NCBI RefSeq assembly: GCF_041146795.1
Contig: NC_135188.1
Location: forward strand, 2,609,919-2,673,918
Source of the DNA: Maylandia zebra
Lineage: Eukaryota; Chordata; Actinopteri; Cichliformes; Cichlidae
Direction of reading: 5' to 3'
DNA: 64,000 nucleotides
Below, one piece after another: positions 12,701 through 25,665 of the stretch (positions within the stretch are counted from its first letter, which is position 1; each line of letters begins with the position of its first letter). The position numbers were made by a program, and so were the translations under genes. The notes under the pieces are model-generated. The model was not told the origin of the DNA and searched no databases. It saw only the letters and a program-made list of their open reading frames with translations.

Positions 12701-15700
12701 TGAAGTGCTCTGTTAGGCTGATATGATACTGTAAGATATGATAGGGTCTTATCTTTGTATGGGAGGAAACTTAAATTTAACTGGGAAGCAATAAAGAAAA
12801 GTGAGTGTGAGAGAAATATGGTCTGTCTTTCTTGTGCCTGTCAGCACTCTTGCTACAGCGCTTCGGACTCACCGAAGGCTTTTGTAGGATGTTTTAGAAC
12901 AACCTGATAAAAATGAATTGTAGGAGTTACTGTTGAAGAAATGAATGCATCAACTAGTTTTTCAGCATCACTCTGAGATGGCTTTTTTAATTTTAGAGAT
13001 ATTTTACTGTTGAAGAAAGCAATGCTACATGTTTGTTTAATATACGCGTTGAAGGATCTGATCAAAAATGACTCCATGATTTTATACACTGTTACTGGAG
13101 GCTGTCACGCCATCCTGAGCATGAGTATCTCACTAGGCAACATGTTTATATGATTTTTACAGCCAAATATAGTCTGATAACTCTACTGCTCTCTTTTAGT
13201 GGCTTAGTAAGAAATTATTGAAGTCGGTTTGGAAAGGTTGGTTTTAATATCAGCAGTTACTAAAGTTGCTGTATTTAATCCGTATGGATGTAAATGTTTC
13301 TTTAATGGTTAAAATTATTTGTAAATACATTAATTAATTACTCGTTTAAGTTGAAGGAATATTCAGCTCAGCAGAGCTCTGACTGTTTGTTAGCCTGCCC
13401 ACATTAATGCCAAGAAACCTGCCATTGTTCTTATTTTCTTTAATCAGTGATAAATGTTGAGATCACCTGGTTCATGAAGAGCTTTTTATAGACCAACAAA
13501 TGATTGGTTTCCAGGCCAAATGAAGATTTGCTCGCAAACTTCCAACTACTTCAAGCAGCACATTTGAGTTATGCCAGAGAAGTTGTTGCCTTCATGTTTT
13601 TAGAGGAACATCAGTGTCCAAGGTCGTCCACAGTGAGGATGGAGCTGTATTAAGAGATAATCGACCTCTATGAAAATCAGGTTTTGGTAGCTGTTCTGCA
13701 TTGAGTTGCTATTGTTGATGGTATGAAGAACATGCCATGAAGGGAGCACTTCTCTAAATTATTTAGACCACTTTCAGAAAAACATCTTGTCCACTGAAAT
13801 TGTTTTCCTAGTGCTGTGTAGTCCATTATTACAATATTAAGCTTATGTTAACTGAGAAATCAAAAATAAAGAGGTGTGGAGCAGCGCCTGGTGTGGTCTC
13901 TGCTGCTGCAGCCCATCTCTTTCACGGTTTGACGATCACAGACACTCTCCTGAATACTTTTTACCCATTTTCTATTTTTCAGACCATTCTCTGTAAACTC
14001 TGGATGTGTGAGAAAGTCCCAGCAGATAAGCAGCTTCTGAAATACTCAGACAGCCCATCTGGCAACAACAATCGTGACACATTCAAAGTCGTTTAAATCC
14101 TCTTTCATTTTGATGCTCGGTTTGAACGTCAGCAGGCTGTCTTCATCATAGCTACACTGTCAAATGCTTTGAGCTGCTCTTGGCAATTACAGGTGTACCT
14201 AATAAAGTGGCTGGTGCATGCAATGCAGTTTTGCTGCACTTAGGGTTGCAGGTATCATCTGTCACATTTGATAAGGGCTGGGTGTCTGTATCCGTTTCAT
14301 TATGCGTTTCCAGACACGTGCATACAAATATGAATCTCTTGTCAGTGACCTGTTTTTTAACTATTTAGTTTTTAATATAAGACAAATTAATATTAATTTA
14401 CCTGTAATATTACAGGTTTACAACACATCACAAGATACTGTACAATGTCTGTGAAGGTTCTCAGTCATCCAGGTCATTGTAGTCGAAGGAGCTTGCAAAG
14501 AAAAGCGTCTGGACTTCTTTAAGTTGCTTGAAGACGTTTCACCTCTCATCCGAGAAGCTTCTTCAGTTCTAAGGTCAAATGGTGGAGAGTCATCTGACCT
14601 CAGGAAATCACATGATAGGGTGGGGCCAGGTTTCACAATGAGCTCACCCGAAACTCTGGCTGATTGGGACCCACACCCAGTTTCACACCTTGGATCAGGC
14701 GATTAGAGGATCATCAGGGGTCCTTTTGACCCTCTGTGGGGGGAAACTCCCACTAGGTTTATATCTGGGACTCTCCACCATTTGACCTTAGAACTGAAGA
14801 AGCTTCTCGGATGAGAGGTGAAACGTTTTCAAGCAACTTAAAGAAGTCCAGACGCTTTTCTTCGCAAGCTCCTTTGGATACTGTACAATCCAGAAGCCCT
14901 CAGAACAGAGACGTGTCCCTGAAAGTCAGTTCAAAGCAATGGCACAGACTTTATAAAGGTTGTATAAAATAAAAATGTAAAAAACAGAGTTTTTCAGGGG
15001 TCAACAAACAGATTTTACAGCTGTTTTATCCACCCCTTACAGAGATTTGCTGTGTAAGCAACCTCTGAGTCACACGCCCTGTTTCTGTTGCTAGGAGCTA
15101 ATGCCCCAGCCAGCCAGCAGGCCGTTCCTCTGCAGTTCCTTTTTTCCTTTTTGGCTGCTGCTCCCTGGTGTACTTTTTCTCTCTCTCCACCCTTCCCTGC
15201 CTTTCTCCTCCTTCACTCTCCCAAATCCCACCTCCTCCCCTCCCTTCTTCTCTACCATGTTCCAAAAGACTGCACTCATTTTTGTGTGTCTGCGAGAGAG
15301 AGAGAGACGGTGATTTATTTTAGTTTTTGAGGAAAAAGATGACGAGGCAACAGGAAATTGAGCTTTTGAAGAGAAGAGGGTGAGCTGCTGAGAATGACTA
15401 GGGTTGATTAATAAATGAGAGCCAGTTGGGGACATGTTGAGGGCACGAAGATCGAAATGGAAAGTGGAGTATGACGTGTCCCTGTCTGACTGCCTGCTTT
15501 TCCCGTTCTCTCTCTCCCCTCCTCTCTTTCTGTTTGCCCAGGGAGCTGTGATCGGCATCGATGACGAGGACGACAGCACATTCACCATCACTGTGGACCA
15601 GAAGACTTTCCATTTCCAAGGTGAGGCGTCCCCCCGGTTAATTCTGCTCTCTTACAGCCCCCCTCTTCTCCTCTATGTAGTCCTCTGTGAATGCTTTGCA

Positions 15701-18700
15701 TTCAGCCATGCTGTCCATTTGCTCTCTCACTCCCTCTCTCTCCCCTTCCTGCCTTTTAACGTCTTGGATTGGTTTGCTCTACTGCCAGCAGACACGCACA
15801 CACTGGCATCTACACAATCTCAAAGCATGCTGCAAGCGTCTGAGCTGTTTCTCTCTTCCTCTTCGAGCTCTGAAGTTGGACTGACATATTTCGGTAAACA
15901 AGATTTGTTCCACTGCGAGCTAAACAGATTCCTTTGGAGCAGAAGAAGCAATTAAGACTTCTTTTTCCCTTCAGCCGTCTCCACTGCAGCTGAAGAGGAA
16001 GATTGCTGCTTATGTGTCTCTGCAGTTGAGCCACTGGGAATAATAAGGGGATACTGCTGAGCTCAGGTCTCTTCTTGCTGCTGCTCCTGCTGTTCGACTT
16101 TCGCCGCACCGCTGCTGCCGTCGCTCGCTTTCTAACAGCCGGTCGCTCCGTAGGGACAGGATTGGCTCCCACCTACAGCATCGCCCCCCTCCCTCGCGTC
16201 CTGTCAGCCCCTTCCTCCTTTTGACAGGGACCCATCCTGTTCAGTACACCGCAGACACCTTTTTTACCCTGTCGCTCCGCCAGGTCTTTAACTAACCTCC
16301 TCTAACTTTGGTTCATTTCCGCCCTTCCATTTGTCCATTTGTCTGTTTCGCCACCACCAAATCCCTGCACACTTCACTACCAGCATCCCCTTTCACCTCC
16401 TTCCTTGAGGGTCACCAGCCACAGTCCATGGGCCCCCCGCCCTTCTCACCTCCTCCATGCCCTCTCCTATGTCTGTGTTCCGAAGCTGTATGCTGTGGTT
16501 CTACAAACGCAAGGGTAAGGAGAAAACCACGACGTCAGCATGCATGCCAGCCCGGGGCGAAAGGATCGCAAGGAGGCGTCGTCTGTTTGTCTTCTGGGAT
16601 GTACGGTCAGGGTGGAGCAGTGCGCTCCGTGGTGCATGGTAGAAAGGGTTTGCAGTCGAGGTTCAAGGACAGTTCAGACTACGACTGTTTAGTCACTGTC
16701 CGCGATGAGGTAACGTTCGTATGCACAGTCCTCAGATGTTTGCACAAACTCGCTGTGTTATTTTAGAAAGGGATGTTTATGTTACTGGTGTTGCTGGTTC
16801 GCTGTGGAGACGTCGTTTTGTCTCCCTCGGGACAGTAACTCGCATGCGGATGTATTCATCAGTGAATAATGGCTCAAATATCATTGTCTTTATTTAATCT
16901 GGTGCTTTTCTGCAGCTGATGTTTGTCAGTCAAGATGCATTTATTTATATTTCCATTGCATTTATTTTTATCTGAGTTAACTGAGTGTGTGAGCAGGAGA
17001 TGCAAATTATATTCTAATGAGAGCAAATCAATCATCAGTCAAAGAGGGAAATTTCTGCGCGTTCAGCGACAGTGAGACACCGAAGGTTTCTGCCGTTTGA
17101 GTTAAACCTGTCGATTTGAAAGCAGCGAATCCTCCCACGGTCGTCTTTTTGTTTGAGTGAAAACAATGAAAAGTTGACGCAAGACACATCTGCTTTCCAA
17201 ATACCCAGCGGAGGACTGAAGTGTCTCATGTGTCTCCGCTGGCAGGACGAGCAAAAAATTGGCACCGAACATGAGATTTTGCATCAGCTGTTAGCTGAGA
17301 TATCAAGAGGATGTCGAGCAGGACTAGTTTCTGTGTTGCTGTAAAACGATCCTGGAGTAAGAGTGTTATGCAGTCGGTCTCACAGGACTGGCAGCAGCAT
17401 CTCAATGGGCCAGTGTGTGCGTTTCCTGGTCATGGATGGTGCGCCGGTGTAAAGAAACGAGCGAGAAACTGAGATTAGAACTTATATTCAGAGCGATGCT
17501 TTTCCTTTTATCCCTGCAGTCAAAACTGCTCATTTCTAAGCTGCACGCTGCTACTGCACAGTCCATATTACAGGTTAAATTATAGTTCTGAGCTCACAGT
17601 CCACTGTGCTAGCCTGGAGTGCGGCTCTGCGCTCCTTCTATTTAGAGAAACATCCATTATTCATCAGCCTCTCTCCCCCGGCGGTGCATCATAGCTGCCT
17701 GAGAGCCCTTTTCCTCATTTCCCCTCTTTGCTCTTTGCTGGCCTTCTGTTATCTGCTAAAGCTATCTGTCTTCTCTCTCCCAGTCGGGCAGCACACGTCC
17801 GGGATGAGAGACCTCTGTGTGTTCTCCGTCTTGTTCTGTCTCTCCTGGGCCCTCCCTCACCTCAGCATCACCTGCACTGTCAGCTCTGTCCTTTTGTTAT
17901 ACGTTTTGTTCACAGCTTTATCTTCATTTCGACCTCTCTGTTATTTCAGGAATGAAACCGGTGTTTGTGTCAGGTTGAAAAGTCGCCAACGCTCATCTTC
18001 TTCTAATCTTCATTAAATGAGCAAAGTACAGAGTACTTTCCCACCAATCCACCTTCGATTAAGTAACCATTCAGAAGATTTCTGCACCACGCCGGGGGAG
18101 CTACAGGGTCAGAGTACTGGCAGCTTGTAGTCTAGCATCAGCCTTCTTGCTCAGACATGTGACCAGTCCTCTCATAGCATGTCTGAGGATAGCAGGAGGA
18201 GAAAGAAGTGGGCTGAATAATTAACACGGGGAAAAAGGAGCAGCAGCATAACGAAGAAGTGCTGAGCGTCATAAGCAGACGTCACTGACGGTTTAACATG
18301 AAGTCCTTGGGTTAAAAGTACAAAACTGGACATGATATTTGTCTGTGTTGGTTGTAACTGCACATGCACCATCTGTCGTGTGTCTACTTGTCTGTGAATG
18401 GCATTGTTTACAGTTTAGGTGACCGTAACTTTGTTTATATACTCAGCTGGAGCGGTTTTCCGGTCCGCGGGGCCGGACTCATCAAGTCACAGAATTGCTT
18501 TTTTTTTGTTTTTTGTATAGTTGTTCATGTGGATAGTATCCTGGTCTCCTTAAGGGACAACGTAAGCGTTGTTGTTTTGGGTTCGGCACAAAATCCTTGC
18601 ACATCCAGTTCTTTCATTTTCCTGATTGTTGGATAAGGAAAAACGGTTAAAACCACAAGAATCGAGCTTAAAAGTAGTGTGGAAACCACGCTGTGAGTTC

Positions 18701-21700
18701 TGACTTCACTTAAAGTTGGCCACATCCCCGGAGAGTCAAATACACAACCATTCAGCAGCTGCTCGGTGCATGTGGGGAGGGATTCATTGAAAAACTCAGT
18801 TACAGTGATATAATGATGTTGTGCAATCAGCAGGATACTGTAAAGAAGCTTGCAAAGATTTTCCTGCATTTTGAAGGATAACAGGAGGGAAAAATAATGT
18901 GTGACATCAAATTAATCATATTATTGAATTCATCTGTTTTCCCAACTTTTCACTTAGTCTCTCCTGTACACATCGGTCGATCCGCAGCAGGTACTTTAGC
19001 GTTCGTGAGACGAGCTGTATCCTGTGGAAAATTCTACCAACACATACCCTCCTTTGTAAATATGTTTTTCTAGTATCGGTTCCTTTTGCTGGATGTGAGG
19101 TGATCTCCGCTGTGTGTGGAACTGTGCACCGCTGCTACATGTGTGGAAACTCGTCTTTATTTGGCAGCAGCATTTGGGGATCTTATTTTTAGCCGTTAGA
19201 TTTTGCAGTGATTTCTGTTCTGTGTGGGAAAGTTTGTGGGTTTTCCTCTAATATTTGCAGCGCGTGCGAGTGGCTGACCTGAAGCTTGCTGGTGTGAGGT
19301 GCGGTCCCTCCCGTTCGTGCCTCTGATAGCCCTGCTGGGCCTCGCTGCCATTGCCCAGCTTTCAGTAACGGGTTTGGTCTGCACACTTTGCTGTGTTGTG
19401 ACAGTAGCAGCTGAGCTGTCAGACTGTTTCGTTTATACAGGGTGGAAACGGCATCGTAAAACTTTAAGAGCGGGTTTAATGGGAGATTTGTGGACAAAGC
19501 ATTTAACTTTCAGACTTTTGTCCTTTTTGTTCGGTTAAATTTGACGATACTGCAAAACTGCACGACTGGAATCCCCAAATTTCCTTAATTATTATCTTTA
19601 TTTTATTTAAGGATATGAATTCAAACACATACTATAGATGCTGCTAACATTCACTGAAAACATTTGCATATTCAGTTTTGTCTTTTTGTTTTCTTTTTCC
19701 CAAAACTTCTGGAAATTGTTGAGAAGGAGGTCGAGTCATTGTCTGAATGTCCTCCCTCACACGCGTCTCACAGCAGGAGGCTGCTTGCGTCAGCTGCTCC
19801 TGAGTAGAGCACATGGCGGTCGCTCATTGTAAATTCACTGCACGATTACCTGCTCTTTTCTCACCTGGACACAAATGGGAATAACGCAGATATTGTACTG
19901 GGGAGCTTGCAGGTTAAAGATTGTTTAACGAGGCGGGCTGTTGCGTGCTCCCTTTTCTGTGTCACGTGTTTAAATTCTACAAAACGTGATTGTTGGTGGA
20001 GTATTAACAAAATAGGTTCCTGTCAGGTGGATGAATAATGTGCTCACACCTCCTTGGCAAAGCAAATCACAGCTCCAGATGTGAATCAGTAACTAGGACA
20101 AAGATTGGACTTGTGACACAGTTCCTGTATTAGCTTTTCTTGGATGGCCTGGCTGTCGTGAGTAGAGCTGAACAACATTAGCTGCAGCAGATCTGTTCCC
20201 CTGCAGAGTCGGAAAGCGAGAGGGCAGCGAGGTGCTGTCTGAGTGGATTGGCCCGAGCCTCGGCTGCCGTTTAATGTCTTTAAAAGCTTTCCTGTTGTAG
20301 CGCTCCTTAGCCTGCTCATCTGCTGCTCTGTCTTGTTTCCAGCTCAATGAAAGATGACTCTTACACAGGATGGAGTTTAGGAGCTAATTCAAGGACATAT
20401 TTAGTTCTTTGTTAACAGCTTTTGGAGATTGATTGGAGACTGTATTGATTACTGTCCTCACCTGGAACATTAGCTGCTTTTTCTGTCCGGTCTTTGCACC
20501 TGACCTTTTCCAGCAAATTTCTGGTTTTGTGTTTTAAGCCAGTTAACACGGGTGTTTTCTTTTTGTTTTGTTAAATGGTTCAAATGATTCACAGGTCAGT
20601 GTTTTGTCTGCATATAATACACAAGTCTACACGGGTCTAGAAATAATGCTAAAGATGAGACATTTTGACAGGCATTTTTCCACCAACAAGGGGATTCCCA
20701 AAGAGGTTTGTGTGGAAACTTGGCATATCTCAGCATGGTGTGCAGTGTGTCCTTAAAAATAAATGAAGTGCAGGACTAAAAACGTGTCTGCAGCAGACGA
20801 ACAGAAAGTCCTGTCCTTTAGAAACAGACAAACATGCATCTGACCCATCTACTGTTTGCTGAAGTCTCTCTGTGGGTGTCAAGAAGACGATCTGAAGATG
20901 GCACAGAAACTGGACTAAAGATCGTTGGCGACGGGTCTTCTGGAGTCGTGAATCCAAATTTGTGTCTGTAGCGATCTGTAATGGTAGAGCTATTGAGGGC
21001 TGCCAAAATTAATGGAACTGTCAGATTTGGATGCAGTAACACCTGGAAAGCATCTGTTTGGCTGCAGCTCTATTTTTCAGCATGACAATGATCCCAAACA
21101 CTCGCCCAGTGCAGTAAAAGCTCACCTGGATAGAAAAACACTGTCAGCCATAGACTGGTCTCCTCAGAGCTGCGTGGGGTCATATTGACAGAAATCCACA
21201 AAAGGGAGCCATCACCCAAAAGCTTGAATGTCCTGCAGAAATATTCCTATTGTATAAACTCTGTGGGTTTTTTGCCTTATATACTGTAGTTCCATATATG
21301 TTTACACGTTTCAATAGATTTCTGAACCTGTTTCCCATTTTCTTAGCAAAAAGTAAACAGATTGGCTCAGACTTGGCACAGTGCTGTACAGCTTTAGCAC
21401 CCATCCACTTCAGTTCATTCCGTGTCTTGGCAGGAAAATGCAATATTACGTATGCCAGTGGCAGGAAAAAGCATCCAGGAGCCTTTTGCAGTGTGTACTG
21501 CATGTGCCAGAGCCTGTTCTGGGTCATTGGTTAATGTCGCTGTCTTTGCTCTGAGGGTGCAGCCTCACTCTGCTCTGCTTCACACAAAGATGAGAATCAG
21601 TACTGTGGCAGCACAGGAAAGGAGCTGTAAGTCCTCATTTTTACAATTGCCATAAAAGTTGGTCACTTTTATGGTATTGATTCAGCCATTACTGTCATGC

Positions 21701-24700
21701 AGACAAAGATTTTATGTCTGAATGAGTTAAATATAGTGAAGCGTATTTAAAAAGCTTCAGTTTTAATGTCTGTCTGTCAGACTCCTGCCTCATTGGGCAT
21801 AATGAAGGTGGCGTGGCAGGAGGCCGCCCCTCCCTGAGCCTGGTTCTGTCGGAGATTTCTTCCTGTTAAAAGGGAGTTTTTCCTTCCCACTGTCACTAAA
21901 GCGCTCGCTCAGCATCTGTCGTTGTGATTTGGCGCTGTATAAATAAAATTGAACTGAATTCACTTTATAGGCCTCAAACGCCAATAAAACACCTTTTAAA
22001 AACTCTGACTGGCTCACACAAAGGAGAAAGAAACTGTGCACCTTTTGTTGTTGAGCAGTTTCGTGTAGTTGCACACTTCCTTCTAAACTGTAAAACATTT
22101 AGTGGGTGTAGTTCCTCTATGAAACCGCGCACCACGAGGTTAGTAGGTTTGGGCAAACCGGGTCATGATTTCCAGAGAGACAGAGTTTTGTTGTTGTTTG
22201 TTCTTTTGGTACTGTGAGCACAAAGACCAAGTCCCATTTAGTTCCATTATATTCAGTGGAAGGCTCAAACATGCATAAAGATTCATTCAAATTCAAAGAG
22301 GCTTTATTGACATTTATGTTAATGTAATTTAGACACAGACCTATAAGCTCTGATGAATACTCTGATTAGAAGGGAAAGTTTGACATTTTGGGCGGCATGA
22401 GTTTGGTTAAGGATCGGTACAGCTCTCATGTATGGCACGGGGAACAGTTACCAGAATATCTCTTGGTTGCCGTCACCGAATGACATGAGAGAAATAAACC
22501 TGTAAACATGTTTTCGCTGAAACTTTCTAGGTGAATATTCAGTGTCCCTCACTGCGTCACCAGTACTCATGTCATCTTAGTGCTCTCATTACTCTTTTCT
22601 TTCAATGGGCTTCAGATGGTGTCAGATGGAAAACGTGGCTCACTGGGTGTGTCTCTGTGTTTCTGTCCTCAGCCCGAGATGCAGACGAGCGGGAGAAGTG
22701 GATCCACGCCTTAGAGGGAACTATCCTCCGGCACACCCTCCAACTCCGGGTATGAAACCAAGCGCTTCTTTGGATGTGTGTCTTTCTGTCTAATCCACTG
22801 CAGTTAACAGAGGAGTTGTTTGCTCCGTGGATCCTCTGGTGTTTGCCTGCCATTTATACAAATTCCCGTCGCACAGTTCGTATTTCCGAACTCGAGCGTG
22901 CCGCTCTTTGTGATACCTGAAGATGATCCTGGTTTAGATGAAGAGGTAAACGAGTTTGAAAACCCTGCCATGAAAATAATATCAGAGCTTTCACTGCAGT
23001 CTGTATTTGCATAAACTACACCCGAACACTCGTGATGGATTTGAATGGGCTTTGCAGGTTATCAGCACTTTAAGCTTTACGAGTATTGCTCGTATCTGTT
23101 TTTTCCTCAAGAGAGCAGAGCTGAAAGATAATTCACGTCTGTATTAAAGGGAAAAATGCTGACATTTGCGTCATCGTAGGCTGAGGATGTTTGGAAATAC
23201 GTGGCCAGTCTGGACAGGTTTTAGGAGCAGGCTTTTAAGTTTAATGGAAAGTCTGCTCAGCTGCTGACCTGCTTGCTGCCATTTTTGTCCCACCGGCGTT
23301 TATATCTGTTTTTATGAGTGTAGAAATTGCTCCTCCTGCCCTGCAGTTGTTTCTTTGCTCAACCTCTTTCCCTGCTCTCCTCCCTCAAAACAAACCTTCC
23401 GCTATGCTCCCTCCCATCCTCATCCAGATACGCTTCTTCCTCCTCATCGCCTCTCTTCATCCTCATAACCAAGCTTTGCTCTCCCTCCCACCTTTCTTGT
23501 TCTGCTCGCCCTCCCTCTCTCCCTTTGGTGGCAAATCCGTTTGATGTGCTACGCGTGTGCCTGCGTGCTCGGTGCGGACACACATGCATGCGCACACCTA
23601 TGCAGCGCTGCTGTCGAAGCATCATGTGACCCAGCTACCCAATCCAAGACCCGGTTGCTCAATCGGCCAAACATCTGCCTCGGCTGTCTCAGCCAATCCC
23701 CGTGGCTGTTAAAGCTCGTGCCTCTCAGCGCTTGCTGTTGGTTTGTGTTTTCTCGTCCGCCTGTGCGAGAGGAAGTGTGGCTTTCCTGTCAGGGCAGGGT
23801 CCTGGATTAAGTCGGCTCAGACCCAACGCTTAGCTGATAACTGCTGCTGAAGCCCCGCTAACAGTCTGAAGGCTGCTAGGGTTTACGTTGGCACACCGCA
23901 GTGGGGAGCAAAGGGAGGAAATTGTTTTGTTTGTCTGTGGTGCTGAAGGAGGAGGAAAGAATGTGACTTCAGCTGAGCTGGCGGTTTGTAGCTGTGGGGA
24001 AAACAGAGATACGGAGGCAGAGAAAGCGACCTTGCACTCTGCTAAATGGACTGAGAGATGCACTGGCTTATTGCAGCATGTCTATTGGAGCACAGCACCC
24101 AGTAAGTAACAGCACACAGACGGGCAAAAGCCCCGCTGCACCAGAGCGAGGGGAGAAGCTACGCGGCTGCAGCGCCACTGGGACAGCAGCATTTTTAAAG
24201 TGGGTCACGCTGAGTGGAAAGACAAATAGACAGGGGAGGGAGGGGGGAGTGTGCGAGGGCAGTGTTGTTTGTAAAGTCTGCTCTGTGGGTGTGGGGGGCG
24301 GGGTGGTTTTTTTTTTTTTTGTCTTAATTTAACACTGGAGGCCACGCTTAAACCTCCCTGCTGCTGTGTCACAGGGATGGACAGTCTGCGCGCTGCAAAC
24401 GCGTGGGAGTGGAAGTCTGGGAGTATTTCCAGAACAGGGCAGAAGTGAGCACTACAGTGGCTGTTTATAAACCAACCACCTGCCTCTGACTTTCTGCTCC
24501 CAAACGTTAAAAGAAGAAAGAAAAACACTTCCCCTGTGTCACGTGTGTTGTCGAAACAGGACGCATCGTTTGCTCGGTGGTAACAGAGCGCCGGGCTGTT
24601 CTGCAGGTAGAGTCAGCTTTAAATACACATGGAGGAAAGTAGAGTCTTGTTCACTTCTGTTCTTTGACTTTTCACGCAGTGCAGAGTAAACGTCGAGGCT

Positions 24701-25612
24701 CAGGTGGTTCATCTCTAATCGGTCTTGTAACACTTTACTGTGAAATTAGTTTCCTGTAGAGATTTTCGCTCCGACTTGTTTCGCTGCGTGTCGCTGGTAT
24801 CCTGATGCGATGCCTTACTGGAATAATACTCCACTTACATGTTTCCAGTGTAGCGAGTTATCCGGCAAGTTTCTTCAGGATTTGTGCCAGTCTGGGTGGA
24901 ACCCCCCAAAGACGCACAGCAACAGCCTTTTTTTTTCTTCTTTGTTTTCTCTTTTTTTCGCTCAGGCCTTCATGCAGACAGCTACATTTTCCCCTTTAAG
25001 CTGAACAAGCACCTTTGATCCTTTTGAGGAAGTTTGCCCTCATAGCTTCATGGCTGCTGAGTGTATATGTTTTTCTGAAGCTTAAACTTCACCGACTTTG
25101 TGTTGATGGCTTTTCTTCACTTTCCTATCGGAGCTCATTCGTTTGCAAGAAAACGCGCCTCAAACTCGCGACGCAGCTGGACTCTGCAACATGGCAGCTC
25201 CAAAGCAGCAGTGACACCCACCACGGTTTGATAAGAGTTTGACTTCTGACAGCAGTTGTTTCGTTTTGACAGAGCGGCTTTTCAGGTGTTGTGCGTTTTT
25301 CCACGTAACTGCTGTAAAGTGGTAAAGTGCGTTGACACACGCCGTTAGTCATCTCCTGAGTCCGCTGGCTTGACGTAGGGCGGGTGTTGTGTGTTCGCGG
25401 GCACTCGGTGTCCTTGCTGTTGACAGCCTCGGTGATTAAATGGGGGTGAATTATTTATTTTCCCCCGTTTTCCTGTCTTTTGGTTTTGTGTCACAGCTTA
25501 CTGGATTGTTCTGGGTGCTTTGGTGGGTGCGCACAGACAGGCAGACAGATGCCTGGTCACGTCTGTTCTGCCAATAGTCTAGTAATTACCTTTTAATGGC
25601 TATTATGTAACA

Positions 25613-25665
<53 letters not shown>

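Larger units (their letters stand above)
10758..15541 (+). other. osbpl9: osbpl9 intron 2
   Basis: This 4.8-kb intron lies between donor GTAAGA (10758) and acceptor CAG (15539-15541). It holds one short-repeat copy (12385-12600) and a large inverted repeat (14486-14874). Its last 500 bases are strongly CT-rich. I see no supported exon or RNA gene in it. Confidence 0.7.
15621..22672 (+). other. osbpl9: osbpl9 intron 3
   Basis: A 7-kb intron separates two PH-domain exons. It contains a candidate alternative first exon (16469-16514) with CT- and GC-rich sequence before it, a Tc1/mariner relic (20650-21250), and a short-repeat copy (21783-21961). The stretches 16760-20640 and 21970-22670 show no exon or RNA gene that I can support. 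Confidence 0.7.

Noticed and set aside
15091-15591. 166-codon minus-strand frame across osbpl9 intron 2 and exon 3
   Set aside because: It is low complexity (the reverse of a CT-rich tract) and overlaps a real exon on the other strand.
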